A stretch of 63,132 nt of DNA from DATMTS01 sp035564555 (GTDB lineage: Bacteria > Actinomycetota > Actinomycetes > Actinomycetales > Microbacteriaceae): assembly GCA_035564555.1 (NCBI GenBank), contig DATMTS010000067.1:1-63132 (forward strand), written 5' to 3'. Numbering within the stretch: position 1 is the first letter of the stretch; each line of letters begins with the position of its first letter. Below, piece after piece: positions 18,060 to 26,922 of the stretch. Both the position numbers and the translations under genes were made by a program. Below the pieces are notes generated by a model. It had not been told where the DNA came from. It did no database searches and saw nothing but the letters and a program-made list of their open reading frames with translations.

Positions 18060-18973
18060 GACGAGTAGAGCGTTCCGGTGTTCACGACCGGGGATGCCGG
18101 CTGGTCGCTGCAGAGCACGACCATGAGGTTGCTCACCATCGCCGCCCGGCGCTCGTCGTCGAGGGTCACGTACTCGCTCTCGTTGAGCCGGTCGAGCGCC
18201 ATCTCGACCATGCCCACCGCGCCCTCGACGATGCGCGAGCGAGCCTGCACCACGGCACCGGCTTGCTGCCTGCGCAACATCGCCTGCGCGATCTCGGGTG
18301 CATAGGCGAGGTGGCTGATGCGCACCTCGACGACCTCGATCCCGGCCAGGGCCACCCTCGAGGTGACCTCGTGGCACAACTCGCTGGCGACCGTTTCGGT
18401 GGAGCCGCGAAGCGACGTGCCGTCTCCGCTCGCCGTGTCGTACGGGTGCGTGGTCGCGATCTGTCGCAGGGCCGATTCGGCCTGCACCGACACGAAGTCG
18501 AGGTAGTCATCGACCGCGTACACGGCCTTGGCGGTATCGGCGACCTGCCAGACGACGATGGCCGCGATCTCGACCGGGTTGCCGTCGGCATCGTTGACGC
18601 GCAGATGGCGTGTCTCGAAGTTCCGCACCTGAACGTTGATCTTTCTGCGGGTCGAGAGGGGCACGACCCACGACAACCCTGCGCGTCGAACGGTCCCGGC
18701 GTACCCGCCGAAGAACTGCACGACGCGAGTCTCGCCGGGCTGCACGATCACCAGCGACCCGAGCACCAGGGCGAATCCGAGCACCGGCAGGATCACGAAG
18801 CGGGTCTGCCCGCTTCGGATCAGTACGACGCCGACGATCACGAAGACGACCAGCGCGACGACGCCGTAGGCGCCGTTCAGCGAGCCGGCGGCGCGCTCCT
18901 GAATATCCACCCGGGCGCCGGAGTGCTCGAACGGAGCCGAATCCGGGCGTTGCCCGTCGGCAGCAGCATTCAT
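18056..18973 (-). CDS. SPFH/band-7 membrane protein
   Basis: A 305-aa stomatin/prohibitin-like scaffold. Two hydrophobic segments lie at about 36-52 and 58-77. The SPFH domain follows, with QPGETRVVQFFG, TRRKINVQVRNFET and AYAPEIAQAMLRRQQAGAVV. Such proteins form oligomeric membrane microdomains, and the exact role here is unknown. GGAGG lies 7 nt before ATG 18973. It overlaps the ribbon-helix-helix gene, forming a two-gene unit with a palindromic element at its promoter. Confidence 0.9.
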   Translation of the reverse strand: MNAAADGQRPDSAPFEHSGARVDIQERAAGSLNGAYGVVALVVFVIVGVVLIRSGQTRFVILPVLGFALVLGSLVIVQPGETRVVQFFGGYAGTVRRAGLSWVVPLSTRRKINVQVRNFETRHLRVNDADGNPVEIAAIVVWQVADTAKAVYAVDDYLDFVSVQAESALRQIATTHPYDTASGDGTSLRGSTETVASELCHEVTSRVALAGIEVVEVRISHLAYAPEIAQAMLRRQQAGAVVQARSRIVEGAVGMVEMALDRLNESEYVTLDDERRAAMVSNLMVVLCSDQPASPVVNTGTLYSS

Positions 18974-18994
18974 CTGGTCGCCTCCATGACCTCG

Positions 18995-19015
18995 TAAAGT
19001 GATATCACGATATTA
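18995..19015. promoter_or_regulatory. GTGATATCAC palindrome, copy 2 of the shared element
   Basis: TAAAGTGATATCACGATATTA contains the perfect palindrome GTGATATCAC (18999-19008). It shares 12 contiguous bases (opposite orientation) with 17817-17828. It lies 22 bp upstream of the SPFH ATG, a position suited to repression. Confidence 0.5.
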
Positions 19016-19071
19016 CGCCGCACTCACCTAAACTGAGATCTCCACACCCACGACGGCATCCGGAGGAACTC

Positions 19072-20760
19072 ATGACCCTCACCGCCGATGAAGCCCAGAC
19101 GGGCAACACCGACTACGACCCCACCGTTCTGCGCCGCGTCTTCGAGAACCACTTCACCTACGCGACCGCATTCGAACGCAACACGCACCGCTATGCGAAC
19201 CGTCCTGCGCTGACCGATCCGCCGAGCGGGCGCTCCTGGACATATGCCGAACTCGGGCAGGTGACCGGTGGACTGGTGGCGGGGCTGTCTGCTCATGGCG
19301 TCGGCACGGGTGACATCGTCGGCTACCAGTTGATGAATGTTCCCGAGTTCGCCTTCCTGTATCTGGCCGCACAAGGACTGCGGGCGGTCAGCTCCCCGAT
19401 GAACTTCCGGCTGGCTCCGGCCGAGACGGCGAGCATCCTGGATTCCTCGCGCCCGGTCGTCTTCGTCTACGACACGAACGCGAGCGACGAGGTTCGCACC
19501 GCGCTCGAACTCGCCGAGCACGCCCCGCGCGTGCTCGCCGGAGTGGGCGCAGGAGAACTGCTGCCCGGCGCGATCCGATTCGACGAGCTCATCGCCGACG
19601 ACGCTCCGACGTTCCGGGCCCCGGCCGACGGGAACACATGGGATGAGACGTCGCGCCTGTACACCTCGGGCACGACCGGCATGCCGAAGGCGGTTCCGCT
19701 GACGAGCCTGAACGAGGTGCTGACCGCACACGACGTGATCATGCACTTCCCCCTGGCGCCGACGGACAAGACCATGAACATGTCGCCGTGGTTCCATCGC
19801 GGTGGCAACTACTGCGCCGGACCGAATACGGCGTTCTACGTGGGTGCCGAGGTCGTGACCCTTCCGAGGTTCGACCCCGACATCGTGCTCGACAGCATCC
19901 AGCAGCACGGGCTGACTTATGTGATCGGAGCCCCGACCAACCTCGAACGCCTGGCGGATGCCCAGGAGGAACGGCCGCGCGACCTCGGCTCGTTGCACGG
20001 CATCGTCACGATGGGCGCCCCGCTGGATCGGGCCGCCGCGCTGCGTTACCAGCGGGTGCTCACCAAGCGCATCGCGAACGGCTACGGCACCACGGAGGCG
20101 TTCTGGAACACGTACCTGCGGCCCGACGACCTGCCCGAGGCCGCAGGCGCGGCCGGTCGCGCCTGCCTCGACGACGACGTGGCGGTGGTGAAGGTCTACC
20201 AGGACCACATCGCGGCCCCCGATGATCACGCCGCCAAGGACGGCCACGAGATCGGCGAGGTGATCATGCGATCCACCAAGGCCGGTTACGCCTACATCGG
20301 CAACCCGCAGGAGGAGGCGGAGAAGTTCCGCGACGGATGGATCTATCCGGGCGACCTCGCCAGTTGGGATGAGAACGAGATCGTGACGATCATCGGGCGC
20401 AAGGACGACATGATCATCTCGGGCGGCGAGAACGTGCATCCGGTACAGGTCGAGGAGGTGCTCGCGCGGCATCCCGACGTGGCCGACTCCATCGTCGTCG
20501 GACTACCCGACGAGGAGTGGGGCGAACTCGTCGTCGCCTACGTGCAACCCCGGCCGGGCAGGCTCACGGATGCCGCGGCGGCTGCGCGGTCGCTCGACGA
20601 GCACTGCCGGGCCAGCGTCGCACTGGCCGGATACAAGCGCCCGCGGCGCTACACCTTCGTGCCGGAACTGCCATACACCGCGACCGGGAAGAAGCAGCAC
20701 TTCGTGCTGAAGAACCAGTCCGCCACCGACGCCGACGCCGGCAGGTTCGTCACACCCTGA
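19072..20760 (+). CDS. AMP-forming acyl-CoA synthetase (fatty-acid ligase family)
   Basis: A 562-aa adenylating enzyme that activates a carboxylate with ATP and CoA. The phosphate loop LYTSGTTGMPKA lies near 195, NGYGTTEAFW is the A5 motif, and GDLASWDENEIVTIIGRKDDMIISGGENVHP is the A7-A8 hinge. The terminal PYTATGKKQHF carries the catalytic Lys. GGAGGA lies 6 nt before ATG 19072. It is a single-gene unit between SPFH and protease genes. Chain-length preference cannot be predicted. Confidence 0.9.
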   Translation: MTLTADEAQTGNTDYDPTVLRRVFENHFTYATAFERNTHRYANRPALTDPPSGRSWTYAELGQVTGGLVAGLSAHGVGTGDIVGYQLMNVPEFAFLYLAAQGLRAVSSPMNFRLAPAETASILDSSRPVVFVYDTNASDEVRTALELAEHAPRVLAGVGAGELLPGAIRFDELIADDAPTFRAPADGNTWDETSRLYTSGTTGMPKAVPLTSLNEVLTAHDVIMHFPLAPTDKTMNMSPWFHRGGNYCAGPNTAFYVGAEVVTLPRFDPDIVLDSIQQHGLTYVIGAPTNLERLADAQEERPRDLGSLHGIVTMGAPLDRAAALRYQRVLTKRIANGYGTTEAFWNTYLRPDDLPEAAGAAGRACLDDDVAVVKVYQDHIAAPDDHAAKDGHEIGEVIMRSTKAGYAYIGNPQEEAEKFRDGWIYPGDLASWDENEIVTIIGRKDDMIISGGENVHPVQVEEVLARHPDVADSIVVGLPDEEWGELVVAYVQPRPGRLTDAAAAARSLDEHCRASVALAGYKRPRRYTFVPELPYTATGKKQHFVLKNQSATDADAGRFVTP

Positions 20761-20777
20761 GCGGCACCCTCACCTGA

Positions 20778-20829
20778 GACGTCGGGGCACGGCGCTGCGC
20801 GCTGACGTCACGGCACGGCGCTGCGCGCT
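20778..20829. repeat. Two 26-bp tandem copies at the protease 3' end
   Basis: Units 20778-20803 and 20804-20829 differ at two positions. The second reaches into the protease stop codon. They fill the convergent gap between the ligase and the protease and have no obvious terminator shape. Confidence 0.65.
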
Positions 20830-22180
20830 ACAGCGCCGGCCCGGTGGCCAGCGTGACGGTCGCCGTCTGCCTGCTGCCGGCTGCGTCCAGCCATCCGAGC
20901 TGAACCTGCTGGCCGGACTTGTGCTGCCCGAGAGCGGCGGTCAGATCCCTTGCCGACGTGATGCTCGCGCCGCCGAGGGAGACGATGATGTCGCCCGGTA
21001 CGAGGCCGGCGGCGGCAGCCGGTGTCGCCTCGACCACCTGTTCGACGATTGCCCCGGCGCTCTGCCCGCGCCCGTAGCCGTACCCGCCGAGCGAGGCTGA
21101 GCGGACCTCGACGCCGAGGAAGGCCGGTGATCCGAGTTGCACGGCGGTGCTCGCCTTGCCCGCTTCGATCTGCCGCACGATGCCCAGCGCATCCGCGATC
21201 GGGATGGCGTAGCCCGAGGCCGCGGCCGCGGTACTGGAGCCGGATGAGCCTGTCGGGCCTGCCCCACCGTACGACCCGTAGGAGCCAAACGACCCGTACG
21301 CGTGCTCGCCCGCCGAGCCCGTGCTTGCGCTGGTGCCGTAGTCCGACCCGCCGTAACCGCTGCCACTGGAACCTGCGCCGCCGCCCGAGCCACCACCCGT
21401 GCCGCCGGTCGAAGCCGCGGTGTCCATGCCGATCACCCGGCCCGACGCGTTGTAGAGCGGACCGCCCGAGTCTCCGGCCACGATCGCCGCGTCGGTCTCG
21501 ATCAGGCCGTTGAGCGTCTCGGATGCCACGGATTCCTCCGCTTGCGTCGTAATGGTTTGGCTGGTCGCGGTCACGGTTCCGGATGCGGCGACCAGCCGGC
21601 CCGTACCGCCGGCGTTGCCCACCGCCGTGACGCGGTCGCCGGCGCTGATGGCGGCGTGCGCGGCGAGGACCGCGGTGGCGAGGCCGGACGCTCCGGCGAG
21701 TTTCAGCACCGCGACGTCGTCTGTCGCATCCGTTCCCACGACGCTGGCACTGTATCGGCGGCCGGTCGAGACGACCGTGACGGTGATGGCGGTGGCTCCC
21801 TCCACGACGTGGTTGTTCGTGAGCACCTCGCCGTCCGCGGTCAGCACCATTCCCGTGCCCGCCGCCTCGGCGCCCTGATACGCCAGCACCGTGTCGATGT
21901 CCACGATGCCGCGCATCTGAGCGTCCGAGGCGGTGCCGGTCGCGGTTCCGCTGGGAGTCTGGTCCACCGCGCCGGAATCGTTGAGCGCCGAGTGCTGTGC
22001 AGCACGCGACGCGTCGGTGGTGATCGCGTTCAGGAGCGCGCTGGAGGTGATCAAGGTGGCTGCCATACCTGCCGCGACGACGACCGCGGTGCCGGTCACG
22101 GCGAGCGCGACGATGCGGTTGGTTCGCTTGCTGCTCGCGCGCCCCTCGGCGCCCGGCCCGGCCTCGATGTGCGTGATCAT
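20828..22180 (-). CDS. HtrA/DegP-like membrane-anchored serine protease with PDZ domain
   Basis: A 450-aa S1C protease. A cytoplasmic N-terminus is followed by a signal anchor (about 23-50) and a trypsin-like domain with His124 (TNNHVVEG), Asp155 (DDVAVLKL) and Ser238 (GDSGGPLY). The C-terminal PDZ domain covers about 345-445. A Gly/Ser/Tyr-rich insertion of about 60 residues (258-318) separates protease and PDZ, longer than the usual linker. AGGAAG precedes ATG 22180. It acts outside the membrane in envelope protein quality control. Confidence 0.9.
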   Translation of the reverse strand: MITHIEAGPGAEGRASSKRTNRIVALAVTGTAVVVAAGMAATLITSSALLNAITTDASRAAQHSALNDSGAVDQTPSGTATGTASDAQMRGIVDIDTVLAYQGAEAAGTGMVLTADGEVLTNNHVVEGATAITVTVVSTGRRYSASVVGTDATDDVAVLKLAGASGLATAVLAAHAAISAGDRVTAVGNAGGTGRLVAASGTVTATSQTITTQAEESVASETLNGLIETDAAIVAGDSGGPLYNASGRVIGMDTAASTGGTGGGSGGGAGSSGSGYGGSDYGTSASTGSAGEHAYGSFGSYGSYGGAGPTGSSGSSTAAAASGYAIPIADALGIVRQIEAGKASTAVQLGSPAFLGVEVRSASLGGYGYGRGQSAGAIVEQVVEATPAAAAGLVPGDIIVSLGGASITSARDLTAALGQHKSGQQVQLGWLDAAGSRQTATVTLATGPAL

Positions 22181-22324
22181 GGCTCTTCCTTCTGCTCGTC
22201 GTCGATCGAGTGTCGCTTCGCCATACAGTTGAACGCGCACGCCCGCACAATGACCATGTCCCAGCCATGGCGTTGCTATGAACGGTTATGAGAGTGCTCG
22301 GTGCGGCACGGGAGGGAGGAGTCG

Positions 22325-23236
22325 ATGGACATGCCGATCGCCGAGGTCGACATCGACGTGGCTCTGGTGGGCCGGCTGATTCAGGCGCAGCATCCCGATC
22401 TGCTCGACCGGCTGACCCTCGTGGAGAACGGCTGGGACAACGTCATCTTCCGGCTCGGCGACAGTCTGGCGGTGCGTCTGCCACGGCGCCGGGCGGCCGC
22501 GGCGTTGATCGAGAACGAGCAGCGTTGGCTGCCCACGATCGCCGGTCGGCTCGATGTGCCCATCCCCGCCCCGGTGCGTGCGGGTGCGCCCTCGGAGCAC
22601 TTCCCGTGGTCGTGGAGCATCGTGCCGTGGTTCAACGGGATCGCCGCATCCGAAGTACCGGTTTCGCGACGCGCGGCGGTCGCCGCCGACCTCGGCACGA
22701 TCGTGGCTGAGTTGCACGAGCCGGCGCAGACGAGGGGCGGTGTGCTCGATGCGGCGGTTCCGCGCAATCCGGTTCGCGGCGTTCCCCTTGACACCCGCAC
22801 CCACGCGGTGCTGGAACGGCTGGGCAGCGGCAGCATCCCGAACGCCGGCGCGCTCCGTGCCCTATGGCACGAACTGGTCGACACCCCGCCGTGGCGGGGA
22901 CCCGCGCTTTGGCTGCACGGCGATCTCCACCCCGCGAACGTACTGCTCACGGTCGGCGAACCGCCGAGACTCGCTGCGCTTCTCGACTTCGGCGACCTCA
23001 CCGCCGGCGACCCCGCCACCGACCTTGCCGCGGGTTGGCTGTTCTTCAATGCCGAGGCGCGCGCGGTCTTCCGCGAGAGCCACCAGGCTCTGCGCCCCGC
23101 GGATGCCGCCACCTGGCGCAGGGCACGGGGTTGGGCGCTGAACCTGGGAACCGCGCTTGCCGCCCATTCTGACGACAATCCGCGCATGGCCGCGCTCGGT
23201 CGTCACGTGCTGGAGCAGGTCGTCGACGACAGGTGA
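22325..23236 (+). CDS. Aminoglycoside phosphotransferase-family kinase
   Basis: A 303-aa kinase-fold protein. The Brenner motif LHGDLHPANVLL lies at about 196-207, followed by the metal-binding LLDFGDLTAGDPATDLA. The N-terminal lobe has ENGWDNVIFRLGDSLAVRLPRR, the usual APH opening. Such standalone actinobacterial homologues have unknown small-molecule substrates, and resistance should not be assumed. GGAGGA stands 4 nt before ATG 22325. An upstream GTG at 22301 is less likely. Confidence 0.87.
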   Translation: MDMPIAEVDIDVALVGRLIQAQHPDLLDRLTLVENGWDNVIFRLGDSLAVRLPRRRAAAALIENEQRWLPTIAGRLDVPIPAPVRAGAPSEHFPWSWSIVPWFNGIAASEVPVSRRAAVAADLGTIVAELHEPAQTRGGVLDAAVPRNPVRGVPLDTRTHAVLERLGSGSIPNAGALRALWHELVDTPPWRGPALWLHGDLHPANVLLTVGEPPRLAALLDFGDLTAGDPATDLAAGWLFFNAEARAVFRESHQALRPADAATWRRARGWALNLGTALAAHSDDNPRMAALGRHVLEQVVDDR

Positions 23237-23255
23237 CGCCTCTAGGCGACCCGCC

Positions 23256-23678
23256 TCACGAGCCCGTCTCGTCTCGCAGGCGCAGCGTCTCGAATTCGCT
23301 ACCCGATCGTCCCTGCAGCCGCCGTTGCATCGAGCCGGCGATGCGGGTGGCCTGCACTTTCGCCAGTTCCGCCTTCTCGCCCGTGAAATTGTCGTCGACG
23401 GTGCTTCGCCAGAGCTCCAGCCATCGGCCGAAGTGCTGCGCTGTGAGCGGCACGCGGCGGTTCAGTGCCACGTGCATGGCCAGTGCATTGCGCCGATACA
23501 GCCCCGCTCGGAAGAGCACCGTCTGCCAGAAATCGGTGATGATCGGCAGGTGATGCTCGAGGTCCATCCGGGCGATGTCGATGAAGATGTGGCCGAGCAT
23601 GGGGTCGGCGAACGCACGCCGGTAGAACTCGGTGACGAGAAGCGAAACATCGTCTCGGCCACGCAGATCTTCGGCCAT
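23256..23678 (-). CDS. Group III truncated hemoglobin
   Basis: A 140-aa heme globin of the trHb-III class. Recognisable are LLVTEFYRRAFADPMLGHIF, the DLEHHLPIITDFWQTVLFRAG core and the AMHVALNRRVPL segment with the proximal-His helix. Family members bind oxygen or ligands such as cyanide and may serve redox or NO chemistry. It converges with the APH kinase gene, with a 19-nt gap. Confidence 0.9.
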   Translation of the reverse strand: MAEDLRGRDDVSLLVTEFYRRAFADPMLGHIFIDIARMDLEHHLPIITDFWQTVLFRAGLYRRNALAMHVALNRRVPLTAQHFGRWLELWRSTVDDNFTGEKAELAKVQATRIAGSMQRRLQGRSGSEFETLRLRDETGS

Positions 23679-23745
23679 GACGCCAGCCTAGCCCCGTCTC
23701 CGCGCGCGCTCTCCTGCTCGCGCGGACACGGTCTAGCCTGGTTCG

Positions 23746-24498
23746 GTGAGGCCCTTCCTGTTGCTGGCGACGCGCACCGATGAGACGATCGCCGACGCCG
23801 AGTACGCGGCATTCCTTCGGCTGGGCGGCCTGCGACCGGATCAGCTCCGACGCATCCGGCTCGAACGGCAATCCATGCCGGCCCTGCACCTCGAGGACTA
23901 TTCGGGCATCTTCGTCGGCGGCAGCCCCTTCAACGCGAGCGACTCGTTCGAGTCGAAGTCGGCGGTGCAGCGCCGGGTCGAAACGGAGATGGCGCTGCTG
24001 CTCGACGAGGTGATCGAACGCGACTTCCCGTTCTTCGGTGCCTGTTACGGGGTCGGAACGCTCGGCGTTCACCAAGGCGGTGTGATCGACCGGCAGTTCG
24101 GCGAACTCGTCGCGGCGGCCCAGGTCGGACTCACCGACGCCGGCCGGGCAGACCCGCTGTTCGCCGAGTTGCCTGACCGCTTCCACGCGTTCGTCGGGCA
24201 CAAGGAGGCGTGCAGCACACTGCCCTCGTCGGCCGCTCTGCTCGCGACGGCCGCGAACTGCCCGGTGCAGGCGTTCCGCGTTGGCCGCAATGCCTACGCG
24301 ACCCAGTTCCATCCCGAACTCGAGTTGGACGACCTGATCGCGCGCATGCGTGCCTACCGCCACGAAGGCTACTTTCCTTCGAACCAACTCGAACAGGCCG
24401 AAACCGCCATGCTCGCCGCGCCCGCAGTCACCTGGCCGGGCAGGCTGCTGAGCGCCTTCGTGCAGCGATACGGCAACTCCGGGACCTCCGGCCCCTGA
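23746..24498 (+). CDS. Class I glutamine amidotransferase-like protein
   Basis: A 250-aa GATase1-fold enzyme. The nucleophile is Cys100 in FFGACYGVG, with His189 and Glu191 in QFHPELE completing the triad. No synthetase domain is attached, as in the GuaA-like standalone amidotransferases whose acceptor is unknown. The start is GTG 23746. It is divergent from the truncated hemoglobin gene, 67 bp away. Confidence 0.88.
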   Translation: MRPFLLLATRTDETIADAEYAAFLRLGGLRPDQLRRIRLERQSMPALHLEDYSGIFVGGSPFNASDSFESKSAVQRRVETEMALLLDEVIERDFPFFGACYGVGTLGVHQGGVIDRQFGELVAAAQVGLTDAGRADPLFAELPDRFHAFVGHKEACSTLPSSAALLATAANCPVQAFRVGRNAYATQFHPELELDDLIARMRAYRHEGYFPSNQLEQAETAMLAAPAVTWPGRLLSAFVQRYGNSGTSGP

Positions 24499-24657
24499 AC
24501 CGGCCGCGCGCCTACACTGGCGGATTGGCAGGAGTCAAGCCCTTATCTGCGGCACGTCGAACGCATAGTCTGTAATCACGTTCGCCGGATGTGACATCCC
24601 GGACTCCCATAGGGAGACGGAAATGGTGCCTTTCCCGGTGGACCCACCCCAAGGGAT

Positions 24658-24694
24658 CCTGGGGGCCGAGTGTTCGGGTCGCTCCGCCCCCAGG
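24658..24694. terminator. Stem-loop between convergent genes
   Basis: CCTGGGGGC (24658-24666) and GCCCCCAGG (24686-24694) form a perfect 9-bp stem with a 19-nt loop. It lies in the 265-bp gap between the amidotransferase and the beta-lactamase-like gene. A 13-bp palindrome GGATGTGACATCC is at 24587-24599. No gene is seen in the gap. Confidence 0.5.
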
Positions 24695-24763
24695 GTTCCC
24701 GTTCTTCGTGCTCGACCGGGCGCGCCCGCCGTCCGGGGGCCGGCCAGCTCGCGGGAGTTCCGC

Positions 24764-25942
24764 TCACCGGGCGGATGCGCTCAACACGGCCTCGGCGATC
24801 GCCGCGCGCAACGGGTGCAGGCTCGGGCCATCCCGGTGCGGATGAACCCGGTTGGTGAGCAGCACCACGGTCGCCTTCGCTCCACGATCGATCTGCAGGG
24901 AGGTGCCCGTGAACCCGGTGTGGCCCCGCGACTCGCGGCCGGCCCCACTCATCCACGCAGTCTCACCGATCCGCAGACCGAGGCTCTGCCCGAACGGCGG
25001 CCCCCCACGCACGCCGATCGGCCCCAGCATGCCCTCGAGCCGGTCTCGCCACAAAGCGTCACCGCGCACCCAGCGGTCGGAGCTGCGGATCTGCTCGCCG
25101 AATTGCAGCAAAGCATCGGCAGAGGCGAATATGCCGGCGTTGGCGCTCTCCCCGCCCAACGACCAGGATGCTTCGTCGTGCACGATCCCGCGCACGACGC
25201 CACGGCGGTATTGCGGCTGGTACTCAGTGGCGGCGGCCGCCGAACGATCGGGGGTGAAGGTCGCTTCATCCAAGCCGAGGGGGGCCAGCGTGTGTGCGGT
25301 CACCAGCGACGGCCAACGCTCGCCCGTGGCCCGTTCGGCCAACACCATCGCCGTGTTGTATCCGGCGTCCGAGTACTGCCACTTAGCGCCCGGCTCGGCT
25401 TCCAACGGCATGGCGAGCAGGTCGGCGATGAGCTCATCCCGGTCGTCGAACGGCCAGCGCCGAAACGGCTCGACGCCCGGTGCCCGTTCGGCGGCCGCGC
25501 GCAGCAGCGGCGCCGACCAGCCGCGCCACTCCGCGGGCAGCCCGGAGGTATGGGTGAGCAGGTGACGCAGGGTCACCGACGCCTTGGCTCCGGTGCGATA
25601 CTCGGCGAGCACGGACCCGATCGGGCCGTCCAGGAGTAATGCGCCGCCCTCGACGAGCGACAGCAGGGTGTGTGCGGAGAATACCTTGGTCACCGATGCG
25701 AGGTCGAAGAGCGTGCCGTCGTCGACCTGCTCTCGGGCGTCCGGCGCGATCAGCCGGCCATCGTCGCTCACCGCTGCCTTCGTTCCCAGGGCGACGGTCG
25801 CGGCATCCCTCCCATCGATCGCGACCCGACATACGACGGCCGTGAACAGGAAATCGGCCAGTCCACGCCTCAGCAGACGGTCGATCGTCCCGCGGAGCTG
25901 CGAGCGCGGCGACGTCCTCATCGGACTATTGTCGCGCAGCAC
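24764..25942 (-). CDS. Serine hydrolase, class C beta-lactamase/penicillin-binding fold
   Basis: A 392-aa beta-lactamase-related hydrolase. Ser83-x-x-Lys86 (SVTK), Tyr190 in YSDAGYN and the GHTGFTG box replacing KTG are all present. No signal peptide is evident. Such cytoplasmic members are usually esterases or D-aminopeptidases and not resistance enzymes. GTG 25942 has GGGGGA 8 nt upstream. ATG 25921 would shorten the protein by seven residues. Confidence 0.85.
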   Translation of the reverse strand: MLRDNSPMRTSPRSQLRGTIDRLLRRGLADFLFTAVVCRVAIDGRDAATVALGTKAAVSDDGRLIAPDAREQVDDGTLFDLASVTKVFSAHTLLSLVEGGALLLDGPIGSVLAEYRTGAKASVTLRHLLTHTSGLPAEWRGWSAPLLRAAAERAPGVEPFRRWPFDDRDELIADLLAMPLEAEPGAKWQYSDAGYNTAMVLAERATGERWPSLVTAHTLAPLGLDEATFTPDRSAAAATEYQPQYRRGVVRGIVHDEASWSLGGESANAGIFASADALLQFGEQIRSSDRWVRGDALWRDRLEGMLGPIGVRGGPPFGQSLGLRIGETAWMSGAGRESRGHTGFTGTSLQIDRGAKATVVLLTNRVHPHRDGPSLHPLRAAIAEAVLSASAR

Positions 25943-26071
25943 GCGCGTCGTCCCCCGGGTGTCACGTCAAGACCTTTCCGCCGGGAGAATAAGAGCCTAA
26001 AGTTTAGTCATCGACTGATGCGGCATGAGCAGTATGAGCACTGTCGGCGGACGCCCGTAGGGGAGGAAACT

Positions 26072-26434
26072 GTGGGCAAGCTCGTGTACGGCGATCAAGG
26101 CTCTTTCGAATTGGACGACCGTACTTTGGCGCACCTGAAGCTCGCGGTCAGTACAAAGCTCAGGCGCGGGGAGTCGTTCGTTCTCAATTGGTCCATCCCG
26201 GCCGCTCAGGGCTCGGGTCGAGTCTCTCTCTGGCTGGCGCCATCGATCTCGTTGCAGTTCGAGTACACCGAGGCCCACACCCACTCGATCAACCGAGCGT
26301 GGGTCGAAGCCCTCATCGCATCGGCCTGGTCGCACGACGGAATGACCCTGATGTCGGAAGACGAGGCGCTAGTGTACCTCGCCGGGGCAATGCCTACCAG
26401 CCGAACCGCGCGCTCGAACGGGGCGTTACTATAG
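26072..26434 (+). CDS. DUF7882-family small protein
   Basis: A 120-aa protein matching a family abundant in Microbacteriaceae, recognisable from VGKLVYGD, TLAHLKLAVSTKLRRGESF and INRAWVEALIASA. Function is unknown. Databases have sometimes labelled members as DNA ligase without basis. The start is GTG 26072 with a strong GGGGAGGA site 4 nt upstream. A second small gene follows at 105 bp. Confidence 0.82.
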   Translation: MGKLVYGDQGSFELDDRTLAHLKLAVSTKLRRGESFVLNWSIPAAQGSGRVSLWLAPSISLQFEYTEAHTHSINRAWVEALIASAWSHDGMTLMSEDEALVYLAGAMPTSRTARSNGALL

Positions 26435-26538
26435 CCGCATCGCTCGACGCGAGCGCAGGCCCGCGCGGTGACGTTCCAAGATCTGCCCCGGACCCCGGCA
26501 GCGACTCATAGCTAGCATCAGGAAGTCAAAGCAGGACG

Positions 26539-26862
26539 ATGAAGATCGTATACGCGGGAGCCATGTCCATCGCGACAGGTTCCGAATTGGCCGACGCAGT
26601 GCTCGCCTACGGGCTGGCGCTCACGCGGGCCCACCAGTTCGATGTGGTCGAAGTTCCGTTCCTCGATGATCGGGGCGAGAAGCGGCGGGCGAGCATAATG
26701 CTGGGCGGCGGAACGCTGTCGAGTATCGAGTGCCCGACCATCGGAGCCGAGTTGCGCGAACCGTCGACGCTTGCCGACGTGCAGCACCGCATCACCCGGC
26801 TGGATCCGCCCTGGCTGTTGCCGCAGGGCGACGGCGAGCACGTGCCCGTCTTCGAGGACTGA
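26539..26862 (+). CDS. Hypothetical 107-aa protein
   Basis: I do not recognise a named domain. The protein begins MKIVYAGAMSIATGSELADAVLAYGLAL and is compact, mixed alpha/beta, with no signal or membrane segment. Codon use is normal for the window. It lies downstream of the DUF7882 gene in the same direction, so the two may be expressed together. It converges with the GAF-ANTAR stack. Confidence 0.65.
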   Translation: MKIVYAGAMSIATGSELADAVLAYGLALTRAHQFDVVEVPFLDDRGEKRRASIMLGGGTLSSIECPTIGAELREPSTLADVQHRITRLDPPWLLPQGDGEHVPVFED

Positions 26863-26922
26863 GCGCGCCGAACGCTATTCACTTCGGCCTGAATTCGGGC
26901 GGACGCCGTTGCAGGCGCTGAA

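Noticed and set aside
22325..23236. APH-family gene as an aminoglycoside resistance determinant
   Set aside because: Fold membership alone does not show drug specificity, and the context is housekeeping.
24499..24763. Possible tRNA or structured RNA in the gap with two inverted repeats
   Set aside because: No cloverleaf, anticodon arm or CCA-like end could be drawn. The 9-bp stem is better read as a terminator.
24764..25942. Beta-lactamase resistance gene
   Set aside because: No signal peptide, and the KTG box is replaced by HTG, as in esterase/peptidase members of the family.
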